Numbered from the stretch's first letter, positions 35,746 through 44,194 are shown. The stretch: DNA of 64,000 nucleotides from Streptomyces sp. AM 4-1-1 (GCF_029167625.1 NZ_CP119145.1:248001-312000); one strand, 5' to 3'. Notes: generated by a model from the letters alone, not told the origin. A program made the numbers and translations.

Positions 35746-36345
35746 ATGAGCACCCCTGACCGTCTGATCGAGGCCACCCGGGAACTCCTCTGGGAGCGTG
35801 GCTACGTGGGCACGAGTCCCAAGGCCATCCAGCAGCACGCGGGCGTGGGCCAGGGCAGCATGTACCACCACTTCCCCGGCAAGTCCGGCCTGGCCCTCGC
35901 GGCCATCCGCCGCACGGCCGACGAACTGCGCGCCGCCGCCGACCGGTCGCTGGACGGTCCCGGGACGGCCTACGAGCGGATCGCGGCGTATCTGCTGCGC
36001 GAGCGTGAGGTGTTGCGGGGCTGTCCGGTCGGCCGGCTGACCATGGACCCGGATGTCATGGCCAGCGACGAGTTGCGCGCTCCGGTGGAGGAGACGATCG
36101 GCCGACTGCGCTCGCGGCTCACGGAGATCGTCCGGGAGGGCGTGGACCGGGGCGAGTTCGACCGGGCCGTGGTGCCCGGGGAGGTCGCGTCGACGATCGT
36201 CGCGACGGTGCAGGGCGGCTATGTGCTGGCCCGCGCGTCGGGCTCGACGGCCGCGTTCGACGCGGGCGTCCGAGGGCTGCTCTCCCTGCTCGCCCCCCGT
36301 GGCGCCGGCCGGTGCGCACCGGCCGGCGCCACGCCGTCCGTCTGA
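35746..36345 (+). CDS. TetR-family regulator
   Basis: A 199-residue TetR protein. The helix-turn-helix is GTSPKAIQQHAGVGQGSMYHHFPGK. The C-terminal domain with LREREVLRGCPVGRLTMDPDVM resembles the AcrR-like subgroup with a conserved cysteine-proline in its second domain. It heads a run of three tightly spaced genes (DUF4865 and phosphotriesterase-like), which it probably controls together with itself through the palindrome at its own promoter. Confidence 0.9.
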   Translation: MSTPDRLIEATRELLWERGYVGTSPKAIQQHAGVGQGSMYHHFPGKSGLALAAIRRTADELRAAADRSLDGPGTAYERIAAYLLREREVLRGCPVGRLTMDPDVMASDELRAPVEETIGRLRSRLTEIVREGVDRGEFDRAVVPGEVASTIVATVQGGYVLARASGSTAAFDAGVRGLLSLLAPRGAGRCAPAGATPSV

Positions 36346-36356
36346 GGAGTCATCCG

Positions 36357-36932
36357 GTGCACGCCATGCAGTACGACATCACTCTTCCCGCCGACTACGA
36401 CATGGAGATCATCCGCAAGCGCGTCGCGACCAGGGGCCATCTCCTCGACGGCTTCCCGGGCCTCGGCCTCAAGGCGTATCTGATCCGTGAACGCGGCGCC
36501 CTGTCACCGGTCGCCCAGTACGCCCCGTTCTACCTCTGGACGGCGCCCGAGGGCATGAACTCCTTCCTCTGGGGCCCCGGATTCCAGGGCATCGTCGATG
36601 ACTTCGGGCGCCCCGAGGTCCGGCACTGGACCGGTCTCGCGTACGAGGAGGGGCCCGCGTCCGTCGCCCGTACGGCGGTGCGCGACATCCTGCGACTGCC
36701 GCCGTCAGCGGGGCTCCCCGAGCTGATGGACGAGGCGGTACGGGAGACGGAGCGTCTGGCCGGGCTCGACGGCGCGGTGTGCGCGGCGCTGGCCGTGGAT
36801 CCGCGCCACTGGGAGCTGGTGCGCTTCTCCCTCTGGGACCACGAGTCCCCCACCGCCCCCGGCGACCGCTTCGAGGTGCTGCGACTGTGCGCCCCGCACC
36901 GGGCGGAGCTGCCCCGGGGCAGGCAGTGGTGA
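36357..36932 (+). CDS. DUF4865 family protein
   Basis: A 191-residue protein recognised as DUF4865: it begins HAMQYDITLPADYDMEIIRKR and contains LKAYLIRERGALSPVAQYAP and FLWGPGFQGIVDDFGRP. The function is unknown; the fold may be related to dimeric alpha/beta barrel monooxygenase-like domains (inference). GTG at 36357 is seven bases after GAGGAG; ATG 36366 is possible but spaced too far. It lies 11 bases after the TetR stop and overlaps the next gene by four bases, so it is in an operon. Genes of this family often accompany TetR regulators. Confidence 0.85.
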   Translation: MHAMQYDITLPADYDMEIIRKRVATRGHLLDGFPGLGLKAYLIRERGALSPVAQYAPFYLWTAPEGMNSFLWGPGFQGIVDDFGRPEVRHWTGLAYEEGPASVARTAVRDILRLPPSAGLPELMDEAVRETERLAGLDGAVCAALAVDPRHWELVRFSLWDHESPTAPGDRFEVLRLCAPHRAELPRGRQW

Positions 36933-37831
36933 GCACGGTCCGGACCGTCCTGGGGGACGTACCCGCCACGGAGCTGGGCGTGTGCGACGCGCACGATCAT
37001 CTGTTCCTGCGCAGTCCGCTGCTCCCGGGACAGGCACTGGACGACCCGGCGCGTGCCGCCGGGACCCTGCGGGACTTCCAACGGCTGGGCGGCCGATCGG
37101 TGGTGCAGTGGACGCCGTACGGAATGGGGCGCGGCGCCCGGGAGTTGGCCGCGCTCGCGCGGACCACGGGCGTACACATCGTGGCCGCGACCGGGCTGCA
37201 CCGAGCGGCGCATTACGCACCGGAGTTGATCCGTCGCGTCAGCGGCGGGCTCGCCGGTCTGTTCGTCCGGGAGCTGACGGAGGGCATCGGTACGACCGGG
37301 GTGAGAGCCGGGCTGATCAAGGTCGCGGGCGCCTTCCACGGCGTCGACGACCACGCCCGGATCACCATGACGGCCGCCGCCGAGGCCCACCACCGCACGG
37401 GCGGGGCGCCGATCGCCGTCCATCTGGAGCTCGGTACCGGTGCGCTCGACGTACTGGACCTGCTCTGCGGGGAGTTGGGGGTGCCCGCGCACCGCGTGAT
37501 CCTCGGCCATCTCGGCCGGTCGCCCGACGGTGTCGTGCAGGCCCAGGTGGCGCGGGAGGGCGCGTTCCTGGCGTTCGACGGGCCGTCCCGGGCCACCCAT
37601 GCGACGGACTGGCGGCTGCCACGGGAGCTGGCGGAGCTCGCCGACGCCGGGTACGGCGGACAGCTGCTCCTCGGCGGGGACAGGACCGTGCCGGAGACAC
37701 CGGGCATGCCACATCTGCTGCGACGGCTCCGTCCCCGCCTTGAACACTCCCTGGGGCAACAGCTGTCGGAGCTGATACTCATCGACAACCCGGGCCGCGC
37801 CTTCTCGTTCGGGCCACCACGGGACGGCTGA
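36929..37831 (+). CDS. Phosphotriesterase-family metal hydrolase
   Basis: A 300-residue amidohydrolase-superfamily protein. Metal ligands: HxH in CDAHDHLFLR, a lysine in AGLIKVAGAFHG (the position carbamylated in phosphotriesterase), His in IAVHLELGTGA, His in VILGHLGRSPD and Asp in LLGGDRTVPE. It probably hydrolyses a lactone or ester; true phosphotriesterase activity is rare in the family. The GTG start overlaps the DUF4865 stop (GTGA). Last gene of the TetR-DUF4865 operon. Confidence 0.88.
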   Translation: MSTVRTVLGDVPATELGVCDAHDHLFLRSPLLPGQALDDPARAAGTLRDFQRLGGRSVVQWTPYGMGRGARELAALARTTGVHIVAATGLHRAAHYAPELIRRVSGGLAGLFVRELTEGIGTTGVRAGLIKVAGAFHGVDDHARITMTAAAEAHHRTGGAPIAVHLELGTGALDVLDLLCGELGVPAHRVILGHLGRSPDGVVQAQVAREGAFLAFDGPSRATHATDWRLPRELAELADAGYGGQLLLGGDRTVPETPGMPHLLRRLRPRLEHSLGQQLSELILIDNPGRAFSFGPPRDG

Positions 37832-37888
37832 TCCCTTGTCGTCCGTCCGGAACGGGCCGGATCGGTGGGCGGACGGGAGACCCCTCGG

Positions 37889-39103
37889 TCAGGCGAGCGC
37901 GGCGAGCGGGTCGTCGAGCACCGGCTGCCAGGCCAGTTCGGCCGCGCCGACCAGGCTGTTGTGATCGAGTGTGCAGGGCAGGATCGGAACACTGCCGCTG
38001 CGCCCCCACAGGCTGCGGTCCGCGACGACGGCACGCAACCGCTCGGGGTCGGCGTCGAGGAGGGACCGGTGCAGTCCGCCGAGGATGATGCGATCCGGGT
38101 TCAGGATGTTGACGAGCCCGGCGAGTCCGAGGCCGAGCCGGTCGATGAGCGCTTCGGCGGCGTTGCGGACGGCCGCGTCCTCGTACTCCGTACGGAGCAG
38201 ATCACCGGCCTGCTTGAGCAGTGACTCCTCGGGGCCGGGCGCGCGTCCCGCGGTGGTCAGGAAGGCGAGCGGGTCGGTCTCGACGTCGAGGCAGCCGCGT
38301 CCGCCACAGTGGCAGGGGCGGCCTTCCGGGTGCACGGTCAGATGGCCCACTTCGAGCGCCAGTCCGGAACTGCCGGTGTGCAGACGGCCGTCGAGGACCA
38401 GGGCTCCGCCGACGCCACGGTGTCCGGTGGCCACGCAGAGCAGGTGCTGGGCGCCGCGGCCCGCGCCGTGCCGGTGCTCGGCGAGCGCGGCCAGATTGAC
38501 GTCGTTACCGGTGAACGCGGGCCCCGGGATACCCGCGTCCCGTACGCAGGCGGCGAAGATCTCACGGACCTGGGCACCCGCCGGCCAGGCGATGTGCAGC
38601 GGGTTGAGGGCGGTGCCCTCCGGTTCGGCGACCGCGGAGGGCACGGCGAGACCCGCGCCCACGCAACGCAGTCCGCTGTCCCGCAGCAGCCGGGCGCACG
38701 CGTCCACGACCTCGCCGACGACCTGCGCCGGGTCGGCGGTGACGGCGACGCATCCCGGCGCGGTGGCGACCATCCGGCCCCCCAGCCCGACGAGCGCCGC
38801 GCGGAACCCGTCGGAGTGCACCTGGGCGGCAAGGGCGACCGGCCCCGTCTCACTGATCGCCAACCGGTGGGAGGGTCGGCCCTGCGACCCGGCGGCGGAA
38901 CCCGGCCGGGAATCGACGCGGATGAGTCCGAGTGCTTCCAGTTCGGCGGCGACCGCACCGGCCGTGGCGCGGGTGACGCCCAGCTCGGACGTGAGGACGG
39001 CCCGGGTGGGCGCGCGTCCGGTGTGGACCAGTTCCAGGGCGGGCCCCAGCGCGCTGCGGCCTCTCTCCAGCTTCGTCCGGGCGGTCGTCACCTTGCCGTT
39101 CAT
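37889..39103 (-). CDS. ROK-family transcriptional regulator
   Basis: A 404-residue regulator with an N-terminal winged helix (TRAVLTSELGVTRATAGAVAAELEALGLIRV) and a ROK sugar-kinase-like domain. The ROK zinc motif CHCGGRGCLDVE is intact. Such proteins (NagC/XylR type) respond to sugars or sugar phosphates. Start at ATG 39103 with GGGAG 12 bases upstream; longer in-frame starts lack homology. Targets are unknown. The A+T-rich stretch at 39221-39241 upstream is a candidate binding site. Confidence 0.88.
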   Translation of the reverse strand: MNGKVTTARTKLERGRSALGPALELVHTGRAPTRAVLTSELGVTRATAGAVAAELEALGLIRVDSRPGSAAGSQGRPSHRLAISETGPVALAAQVHSDGFRAALVGLGGRMVATAPGCVAVTADPAQVVGEVVDACARLLRDSGLRCVGAGLAVPSAVAEPEGTALNPLHIAWPAGAQVREIFAACVRDAGIPGPAFTGNDVNLAALAEHRHGAGRGAQHLLCVATGHRGVGGALVLDGRLHTGSSGLALEVGHLTVHPEGRPCHCGGRGCLDVETDPLAFLTTAGRAPGPEESLLKQAGDLLRTEYEDAAVRNAAEALIDRLGLGLAGLVNILNPDRIILGGLHRSLLDADPERLRAVVADRSLWGRSGSVPILPCTLDHNSLVGAAELAWQPVLDDPLAALA

Positions 39104-39486
39104 GGAGGCGAGTCTCCCATGATCCCGAGGAGCCGCCGACGGTCCTCCGGCACGGTTCCCGCCAGGTCCGAGGGGTTCGGGCCTCACTTCGGCCCCGTCG
39201 TCGATGGCACCCGGACTCCCTTTGTGCCGCAAATAAACAAACCCGGGCCGACCCTACCAGGGGGCAGCGCGCCGGACCCCGCAGTCCGTGCCGCGCACCG
39301 CTCCCTACCGGCTCCCCCTTCCCCTCTCCCCTCCGCGCCGCACCGACCGGGCCACGCCGACCGAAGAGGAACACGGGACCACATGGTCGAATCTCGTACA
39401 TACGACGGGGTGAGTAGATGTACTCAGGCGGAACGGACACCCCTGACGCACGCTGGAGGCATGGGAACAACCGAGGGAGCAACGCC
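39104..39486. other. 383-base divergent intergenic region with two regulatory candidates
   Basis: No gene is supported. An A+T-rich patch at 39221-39241 (TTTG at one end, CAAA at the other) stands out from the G+C-rich surroundings and resembles ROK operator composition. A palindrome TGAGTA-GATG-TACTCA lies at 39411-39426, 60 bases before the next gene. Confidence 0.45.
39411..39426. promoter_or_regulatory. Palindrome TGAGTA-GATG-TACTCA
   Basis: Perfect six-base arms with a four-base spacer, upstream of the membrane protein gene at 39487. A likely regulator site; the regulator is unknown. Confidence 0.5.
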
Positions 39487-39984
39487 GTGAACCAGTCGGC
39501 CGGAAACGAGCGGAACGGTGCCGGGCACGGTACGGGCAGCCGGAACGGGAACGCCACGCGCGGCCAGGGCAGAAGCGGGCATGGCACGAACGGGCATGGC
39601 ACGAGCGGGCGTGGCACGAGCGGGCGGAGCGCGGGGGGACGGCGACTGCGCACGCTGGTCCGGCTGACCTTCGCCAACCCGGCCTCGATGATCTATCTCG
39701 GTATCGTCCTGGCGACAGCCGGGTTCGTCACCGTGGACACACTGTTCGTCCACCACGAGGACGCGTCGTTCGCGGGGGTCTGGCTGTTCTTCCTCGCCGC
39801 ACCCACCGTGTTCGTGTTTCTCGTCGGCAGTTCCCTGGGCGGTGCGGAATCGGGCGGGCCGACGTGGTTCCTCCTGCTCGGGCTGACCGTGTCGGTACTG
39901 GTGCAGTCGCTGGCCATCGGCTGGTTCGTACGCCTGCTGACCGGCGGCCACCGGAACCGCTCGACGGCCGCGCGCGGCGCCTGA
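39487..39984 (+). CDS. Small membrane protein with glycine-rich N-terminal repeats
   Basis: A 165-residue protein. Residues 1-55 are hydrophilic and repetitive: a five-residue pattern of the type GHGTS/GRGTS arises from 15-base tandem repeats near 39577-39635. Three transmembrane helices follow (ASMIYLGIVLATAGFVTV, GVWLFFLAAPTVFVFLVG, WFLLLGLTVSVLVQSLAIGWF), ending in a basic tail. It resembles uncharacterised Streptomyces SCO-type membrane proteins. GTG 39487 follows GAGGGAG. The function is unknown. Confidence 0.75.
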   Translation: MNQSAGNERNGAGHGTGSRNGNATRGQGRSGHGTNGHGTSGRGTSGRSAGGRRLRTLVRLTFANPASMIYLGIVLATAGFVTVDTLFVHHEDASFAGVWLFFLAAPTVFVFLVGSSLGGAESGGPTWFLLLGLTVSVLVQSLAIGWFVRLLTGGHRNRSTAARGA

Positions 39985-40039
39985 GTTCATTCACGCGCCG
40001 TCGGCGGCGCCGTACCGCTCACGCCTTCCGGTTACGGGT

Positions 40040-40759
40040 TCAGTCCCCCGCTCGCGGGCCGGGGCGGGCGTCGATCAGCCCGACGGACCGGCCCAGTTCA
40101 GCGGCCGCCTGCCCGAACAGCAGGTCACGGGCCTCGACGACCCGGTTGAACTGACCGAACAGCTCGAAGGAGATCAGCCCGAAGAGCTGGGCCCACGCGG
40201 CGACGAGGGCCGCGGCCACCGCCGGGGGCAGATCAGGGGCCAGGTCCGCGGCGATGCGTTCGGCCTCGGGACGCAACTCGGCCGCGAGCGGGGGCACGGC
40301 GAGGCCGTGACCGCGGTGGGCGTCGCGGAGGACGCCGATGAGGACGAGGCCGACCCGGGAGGCGGGACCGACGGTGTCCTGCGGCGCGATGTAGCCGGGC
40401 ACGGGCGAGCCGTAGATCAGGGCGTACTCATGGGGGTGCGCGAGGGCCCAGTCGCGGACGGCACGGCTGACGGCGATCCAGCGGGCGGCGTGCGAGTCGC
40501 CGCTCCGCGCGCCGGCGCGGGCCGCTTCGGCGGCCTCCCCCACGGCGTCGTACGCGTCGATGATGAGCGCGGTGAGCAGTTCGTCCCGGCTGGGGAAGTA
40601 GCGGTACAGCGCCGAGGAGACCATGCCCAGCTCACGGGCGACGGCCCGGAGCGAGAGCTTCGCGGCGCCCTCGGCCATGAGTTGCCTCCGCGCCTCTTCC
40701 TTGATGGCTGCGGTCACTTCGATACGGGCGCGCTCGCGGGCCCCTCGGATCGTACTCAT
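40040..40759 (-). CDS. TetR-family regulator
   Basis: A 239-residue TetR protein with helix-turn-helix KLSLRAVARELGMVSSALYRYFPSRDEL. The C-terminal domain has the pattern of the TetR group with WAxxHPxEYALIYGSPVPGY, common in actinobacteria. Divergent from a deazaflavin-dependent nitroreductase-like gene; three copies of a GAGCGNCGCTC motif lie between them, so it probably represses both. ATG at 40759 begins MSTIRGARERARIE; an upstream in-frame ATG at 40798 would lie in the promoter region. Confidence 0.88.
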   Translation of the reverse strand: MSTIRGARERARIEVTAAIKEEARRQLMAEGAAKLSLRAVARELGMVSSALYRYFPSRDELLTALIIDAYDAVGEAAEAARAGARSGDSHAARWIAVSRAVRDWALAHPHEYALIYGSPVPGYIAPQDTVGPASRVGLVLIGVLRDAHRGHGLAVPPLAAELRPEAERIAADLAPDLPPAVAAALVAAWAQLFGLISFELFGQFNRVVEARDLLFGQAAAELGRSVGLIDARPGPRAGD

Positions 40760-40801
40760 GGCCCCAGTTTGCCATGCGAACAGAGCGCCGATCGACAATG
40801 T

Positions 40802-40867
40802 GAGCGGCGCTCTTGTTTTCGAGCGGCGCTTTCGTACACACTGATCTCAAGCGAGAGCGCCGCTCTC
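40802..40867. promoter_or_regulatory. Three TetR operator copies, AGCGNCGCT type
   Basis: GAGCGGCGCTC (40802-40812), GAGCGGCGCTT (40821-40831) and GAGAGCGCCGCTCTC (40853-40867) are symmetric around AGCG-N-CGCT. TTGTTT (40813-40818) and TACACA (40835-40840), 16 bases apart, could be the -35 and -10 of the rightward gene and are embedded among the sites. Confidence 0.75.
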
Positions 40868-40884
40868 GGAACCTGGGGGTCACC

Positions 40885-41340
40885 GTGTCGCAGCAGCCGT
40901 ATTACCTCAAGAGCAGCACCTTCAACACCCGGATGAACAACGTGATCGGCCGGCTCGCCCGACACGGCGTCAGCCTTCTCGGTACCGCCGAACTCTCCGT
41001 GCGTGGCCGGAAGAGCGGGCAGCTCCAGCGCGTGCCGGTGAACCCGCATACGCACGAGGACGTCCAGTACCTGGTTTCGGCGCGCGGCCACTCCCAGTGG
41101 GTGCGCAACATGCGGGTGGCGGGCGGCGGCGAACTGCGCGTCGGCCGCAAGGTCCGCGCCTTCGACGCGGCCGAGATCCCGGACGAGGAGCGGAAGGCGC
41201 GTGTCATCCGCGCCTATCTGGAGCGGTGGGGCTGGGAGGTCGACCAGTACTTCCGGGGTGTCACCGCCAAGTCCTCCGACACCGAACTGCTCGCGGCCTG
41301 CGCGGACCATCCCGTGTTCCGGATCACGGTACGCGCCTGA
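40885..41340 (+). CDS. Nitroreductase/quinone reductase family protein (deazaflavin-dependent, Ddn-like)
   Basis: A 151-residue split-barrel protein of the F420-dependent quinone reductase family. Seen: LLGTAELSVRGRKSGQLQRVPV (GRKSG phosphate-binding turn) and YLVSARGHSQWVRNMRVAGG. Members reduce quinones or other substrates using F420H2 and include the activator of pretomanid in mycobacteria. GTG at 40885 follows GGGGG. Controlled probably by the divergent TetR via the repeated operator. Confidence 0.87.
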   Translation: MSQQPYYLKSSTFNTRMNNVIGRLARHGVSLLGTAELSVRGRKSGQLQRVPVNPHTHEDVQYLVSARGHSQWVRNMRVAGGGELRVGRKVRAFDAAEIPDEERKARVIRAYLERWGWEVDQYFRGVTAKSSDTELLAACADHPVFRITVRA

Positions 41341-41570
41341 CGCCCGGTCACGACCGGAGCCGGCCCCTACCGGCGTCGCCTCACACCGGAACAGCCGGAT
41401 CGGTCGGGGCAGGTCACCGACCGGTGATCCACCACCGTGGGACAGGCTCTGGCGCGGCATGTCCAACCAGCCGGACTCTCCGCCGAACGGCAGCATCCAG
41501 CCGACGGGTGGTTCCCTCACCCGCGCGGCCCTCCGGGCCCGGCTCGGCGAACGGTACAGTCGCCGAACTC
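41341..41570. other. Non-coding stretch before a MerR remnant
   Basis: No frame here has recognisable homology. It may be the degraded N-terminal part of the MerR-like gene whose C-terminus follows, since nothing resembling a helix-turn-helix is left. Confidence 0.3.
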
Positions 41571-41732
41571 ATGCCATGCGTGAGCACCGGAGTCGCCACC
41601 CCCACCATGCTCGATCAGCTCACCACGGAACGCGATCGCATCGCCGAACACATCCAGGACCTGACCCGGACCAGGTCCAAACTCGACCGCGTGACTAAGG
41701 ACGTCGTCGCGGCGGGCGTGGTGAAGGGCTGA
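41571..41732 (+). pseudogene. C-terminal remnant of a MerR-family regulator
   Basis: A 53-codon frame reads MPCVSTGVATPTMLDQLTTE and continues RDRIAEHIQDLTRTRSKLDRV. This is the family's LxPCV linker followed by the coiled-coil dimerisation helix found at the end of many MerR regulators. No helix-turn-helix precedes it in any frame, so the DNA-binding part has been lost. A TACAGT box ten bases before the ATG leaves open expression as a small dimerisation protein. Confidence 0.5.
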
Positions 41733-42036
41733 TCGCCCGCGGTGACCTCGTCGACCGCTTCCACGACCGCACGATCCACAGCTGAAGAGCCCTCAGAAGC
41801 ACCTGAACACAAGACGGTCGCGGCACGAAGCCGCGCCGGAGTGCGCCGGAGCCGATCTCCGCAGCCAACGAGAAGGGACCGGACGCGAACATCCCCTCCC
41901 TGCACGTCCTGACGCCCGCGCCCGTGAAGCCCGTCCCCGCCACGACGGCCGCCGCTCCGGACCCGCGGCCGGACACACCCGCCGCGCCCGTGCACCGCCG
42001 GACGGCCACCGCCGGGCCGGCGAGCCTTGCCCTCGG
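41733..42036. other. 304-base region, probably decayed coding sequence
   Basis: Several short frames with strong G/C third-position bias (for example around 41860-42020 on the plus strand, containing EKGPDANIPSLHVLTPAP) suggest former coding sequence, but none is complete or recognisable. No gene is called. Confidence 0.3.
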
Positions 42037-42660
42037 TCACCCTCGCGCGAGGATCGCGGACAGGCCGAACTCGAAGCGTTCGCCGAATGATTCCGCGTCG
42101 AGATGGCCGAGGACGCGGTGGAGTGCGGGGTGGGCCGCCCCGGAAACCGCGTCGGCCAGACGGTCGTTCAGGGGCCGGCCCGCCGCCGCCTGTTCTTCCT
42201 GGGTGAGGCCGAGGACGAAGTAGATGATCGTCCACGTGGTCCAGGCGGTCTCACGCTCGTCCAGGCCACCGTCCAGCAACGCGCCCACCAGGGCATCAGC
42301 GAGACGCAGGGTATGCGGTTCGGCGGCGTAGGTGCCGACGACGAGCGTGGCGCCGTCGCGGTGGGCGAGCAGGGCGCGGCGGTACCGGCGGGCCAGTTCG
42401 CGGACGCGCTCGTCCCAGGGGGCCGGAAGGTCGTCGAGCGGGGCTTCGCCGACGACGGCGTCCGCCATCAGCTCCAGCATCCGGGCCTTGGTCTTCACAT
42501 GCCACAGCACGGTGTTCATCCGTACGCCGAGCCGGTCGGCGACCGCCCGGGTGGACAGGCCGTCCAGGCCCTTTTCGTCCAGCAGTTCAAGCGCTGCACG
42601 AATCACCGTTCCAGGGTCCAGCCGCGGGCCGCGGTCCTCACGCGCTTGCTTATTGGTCAT
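42037..42660 (-). CDS. TetR-family regulator (TetR class, divergent from FAD monooxygenase)
   Basis: A 207-residue TetR protein. Helix-turn-helix: GLSTRAVADRLGVRMNTVLWHVKTK, the pattern of true TetR/TetR-C proteins. The C-terminal half (TTWTIIYFVLGLTQEEQAA) fits the TetR_C ligand-binding domain. It is divergent from a flavin monooxygenase, the same layout as TetR/tetracycline-inactivating or rifampicin-modifying pairs. The ATG at 42660 lies inside an operator and six bases after TAAACT (minus strand), consistent with a leaderless, autorepressed gene. Confidence 0.9.
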   Translation of the reverse strand: MTNKQAREDRGPRLDPGTVIRAALELLDEKGLDGLSTRAVADRLGVRMNTVLWHVKTKARMLELMADAVVGEAPLDDLPAPWDERVRELARRYRRALLAHRDGATLVVGTYAAEPHTLRLADALVGALLDGGLDERETAWTTWTIIYFVLGLTQEEQAAAGRPLNDRLADAVSGAAHPALHRVLGHLDAESFGERFEFGLSAILARG

Positions 42661-42712
42661 TGACCTAGTTTACTACGGGACACGTTATTGGTCACCGACC
42701 TAGGATGGGTTC
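42650..42712. promoter_or_regulatory. Two 19-base TetR operators over divergent leaderless promoters
   Basis: TTATTGGTCATTGACCTAG (42650-42668) and TTATTGGTCACCGACCTAG (42685-42703) are direct repeats differing at two bases. Each is itself a partial palindrome (GGTCA-T-TGACC in the first). The first covers the TetR start codon; minus-strand GTGACC and TAAACT, 17 bases apart, form its promoter. The second overlaps TAGGAT (42701-42706), six bases before the monooxygenase ATG. Confidence 0.8.
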
Positions 42713-44194
42713 ATGGAACAGCAGGTTGTCATCGCCGGAGGGGGCCCGGTCGGGCTCTGGCTCGCCGCCGAACTACGGCTGGGCGGGGTTTCCGTCACCG
42801 TCGTCGAGGAGCGTGCAGACATCGACCAGCGCTCCAAGGCCCTCACCATCCACCCACGCACCATCGAGATCCTGGCCTCGCGCGGCGTGCACAAGCCCTT
42901 CCTCACCGAGGGGATGCCGATTCCGAGCGGCCATTTCGCCATGCTCGACGACCGGCTCGACTTTCGTGCGCTGGAGACCCCGTTCCCGTACACCCTCGCC
43001 CTGCCCCAGGCCCGCACCGAGGAACTGCTGGAGGAGCACGCGCTCGCACTCGGCGCCACGATCGTGCGCGGTCACCGCGTCACCGGGTTCACCGAGCACG
43101 CGGAGTCGGTGACCGTGCGGGTCGACGGGCCGGACGGGCCGTACGAACTCCAGGCGGCGTTCATCATCGGCTGCGACGGCTCCCGCAGCACCGTGCGCAC
43201 CGCCGCCGGCATCGACTTCGTCGGTACGCCCTCCACCGTCCTGGGCTGGCTCGGCGACGTCACCCTTGACAGCCCGCCGCGTCCCGGGTTCAGCACCTTC
43301 GGGCTCCGGGGCGGGGTGATGGTCGCGCCGCTGCCCGGTGGTCGGTACCGCGTGGTCGGTGCCAGCCCCGACAGCCTCACGACGCAATGGCCCGGCGACC
43401 TCACGCTGGAGGAGCTGCGGGCCAGGACCGTCGCCATCACGGGGGAGGACTTCGGCATGCGCGACCCGATCTGGCTCTCCCGATTCGGCAACGCCACCCG
43501 GCTGGCCGCCCGGTACCGGCGAGGCCGGATCGTGCTCGCCGGTGACGCCGCCCACCAGCACTTCCCGGCGGGTGGGGTCGGAATGAACGTCGGCATCCAG
43601 GACGCGCACAACCTCGGCTGGAAGCTCGCCGCCACCCTCCGCGGCTGGGCACCCGACCACCTGCTCGACACCTATCACACCGAGCGCCACCCCGTAGGCG
43701 CCCAGTTGATGGAACACAGCCGCGCGCAGACCGCACTGATGACCGGCTTCACCCCGGAAGCCCTCGACCTGCGCTCCCTGTTCAGCGGGATGATCGCCAC
43801 CCAGCCGGCACTCAACAAGGCCCTGTCCGAACGTCTCACCGCGCTTGCCGTCGGCTACCCCACGCCAGATCCGACAGCTCACCCCCTCGTCGGCACCCGC
43901 GCCCCCGACCTGGCCTTCACCGGCTCGGAGAACCACCTGTTCTCCCGGTCGCGCCCGGACAGCTACCTGCTGCTCGACCTGACGGCGGGCGTCCTGACGG
44001 ACCGGACGCGGCCGGGGCTCGTGGTCCACACCTCAACCCTCGACCGGACCCCGGACGCATGGGCCACCGTGCGCGCCGCTCTCGTCCGCCCCGACGGACA
44101 CGTCGCCTGGGCCGGCGCCGATGAGGACGACACCGCACTGTCCGCCGCCGTCGACCGGGCACTCGCCACCACCCACCGCACCACGGCCCGCTGA
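42713..44194 (+). CDS. FAD-dependent aromatic monooxygenase (rifampicin monooxygenase-like)
   Basis: A 493-residue class A flavoprotein hydroxylase. The dinucleotide-binding start is VVIAGGGPVGLWLAAEL, the DG motif is GCDGSRSTVRTAAG, and the GD motif is GRIVLAGDAAHQHFPAGGVG with NVGIQDAHNLGWKL. The C-terminal thioredoxin-like domain of this class is present (VGTRAPDLAFTG). It uses NAD(P)H and oxygen to hydroxylate an aromatic ring; relatives act on polyketide antibiotics, rifampicin or phenols. With its own TetR repressor it may be an inducible drug or aromatic-compound detoxification enzyme (inference). Confidence 0.9.
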   Translation: MEQQVVIAGGGPVGLWLAAELRLGGVSVTVVEERADIDQRSKALTIHPRTIEILASRGVHKPFLTEGMPIPSGHFAMLDDRLDFRALETPFPYTLALPQARTEELLEEHALALGATIVRGHRVTGFTEHAESVTVRVDGPDGPYELQAAFIIGCDGSRSTVRTAAGIDFVGTPSTVLGWLGDVTLDSPPRPGFSTFGLRGGVMVAPLPGGRYRVVGASPDSLTTQWPGDLTLEELRARTVAITGEDFGMRDPIWLSRFGNATRLAARYRRGRIVLAGDAAHQHFPAGGVGMNVGIQDAHNLGWKLAATLRGWAPDHLLDTYHTERHPVGAQLMEHSRAQTALMTGFTPEALDLRSLFSGMIATQPALNKALSERLTALAVGYPTPDPTAHPLVGTRAPDLAFTGSENHLFSRSRPDSYLLLDLTAGVLTDRTRPGLVVHTSTLDRTPDAWATVRAALVRPDGHVAWAGADEDDTALSAAVDRALATTHRTTAR

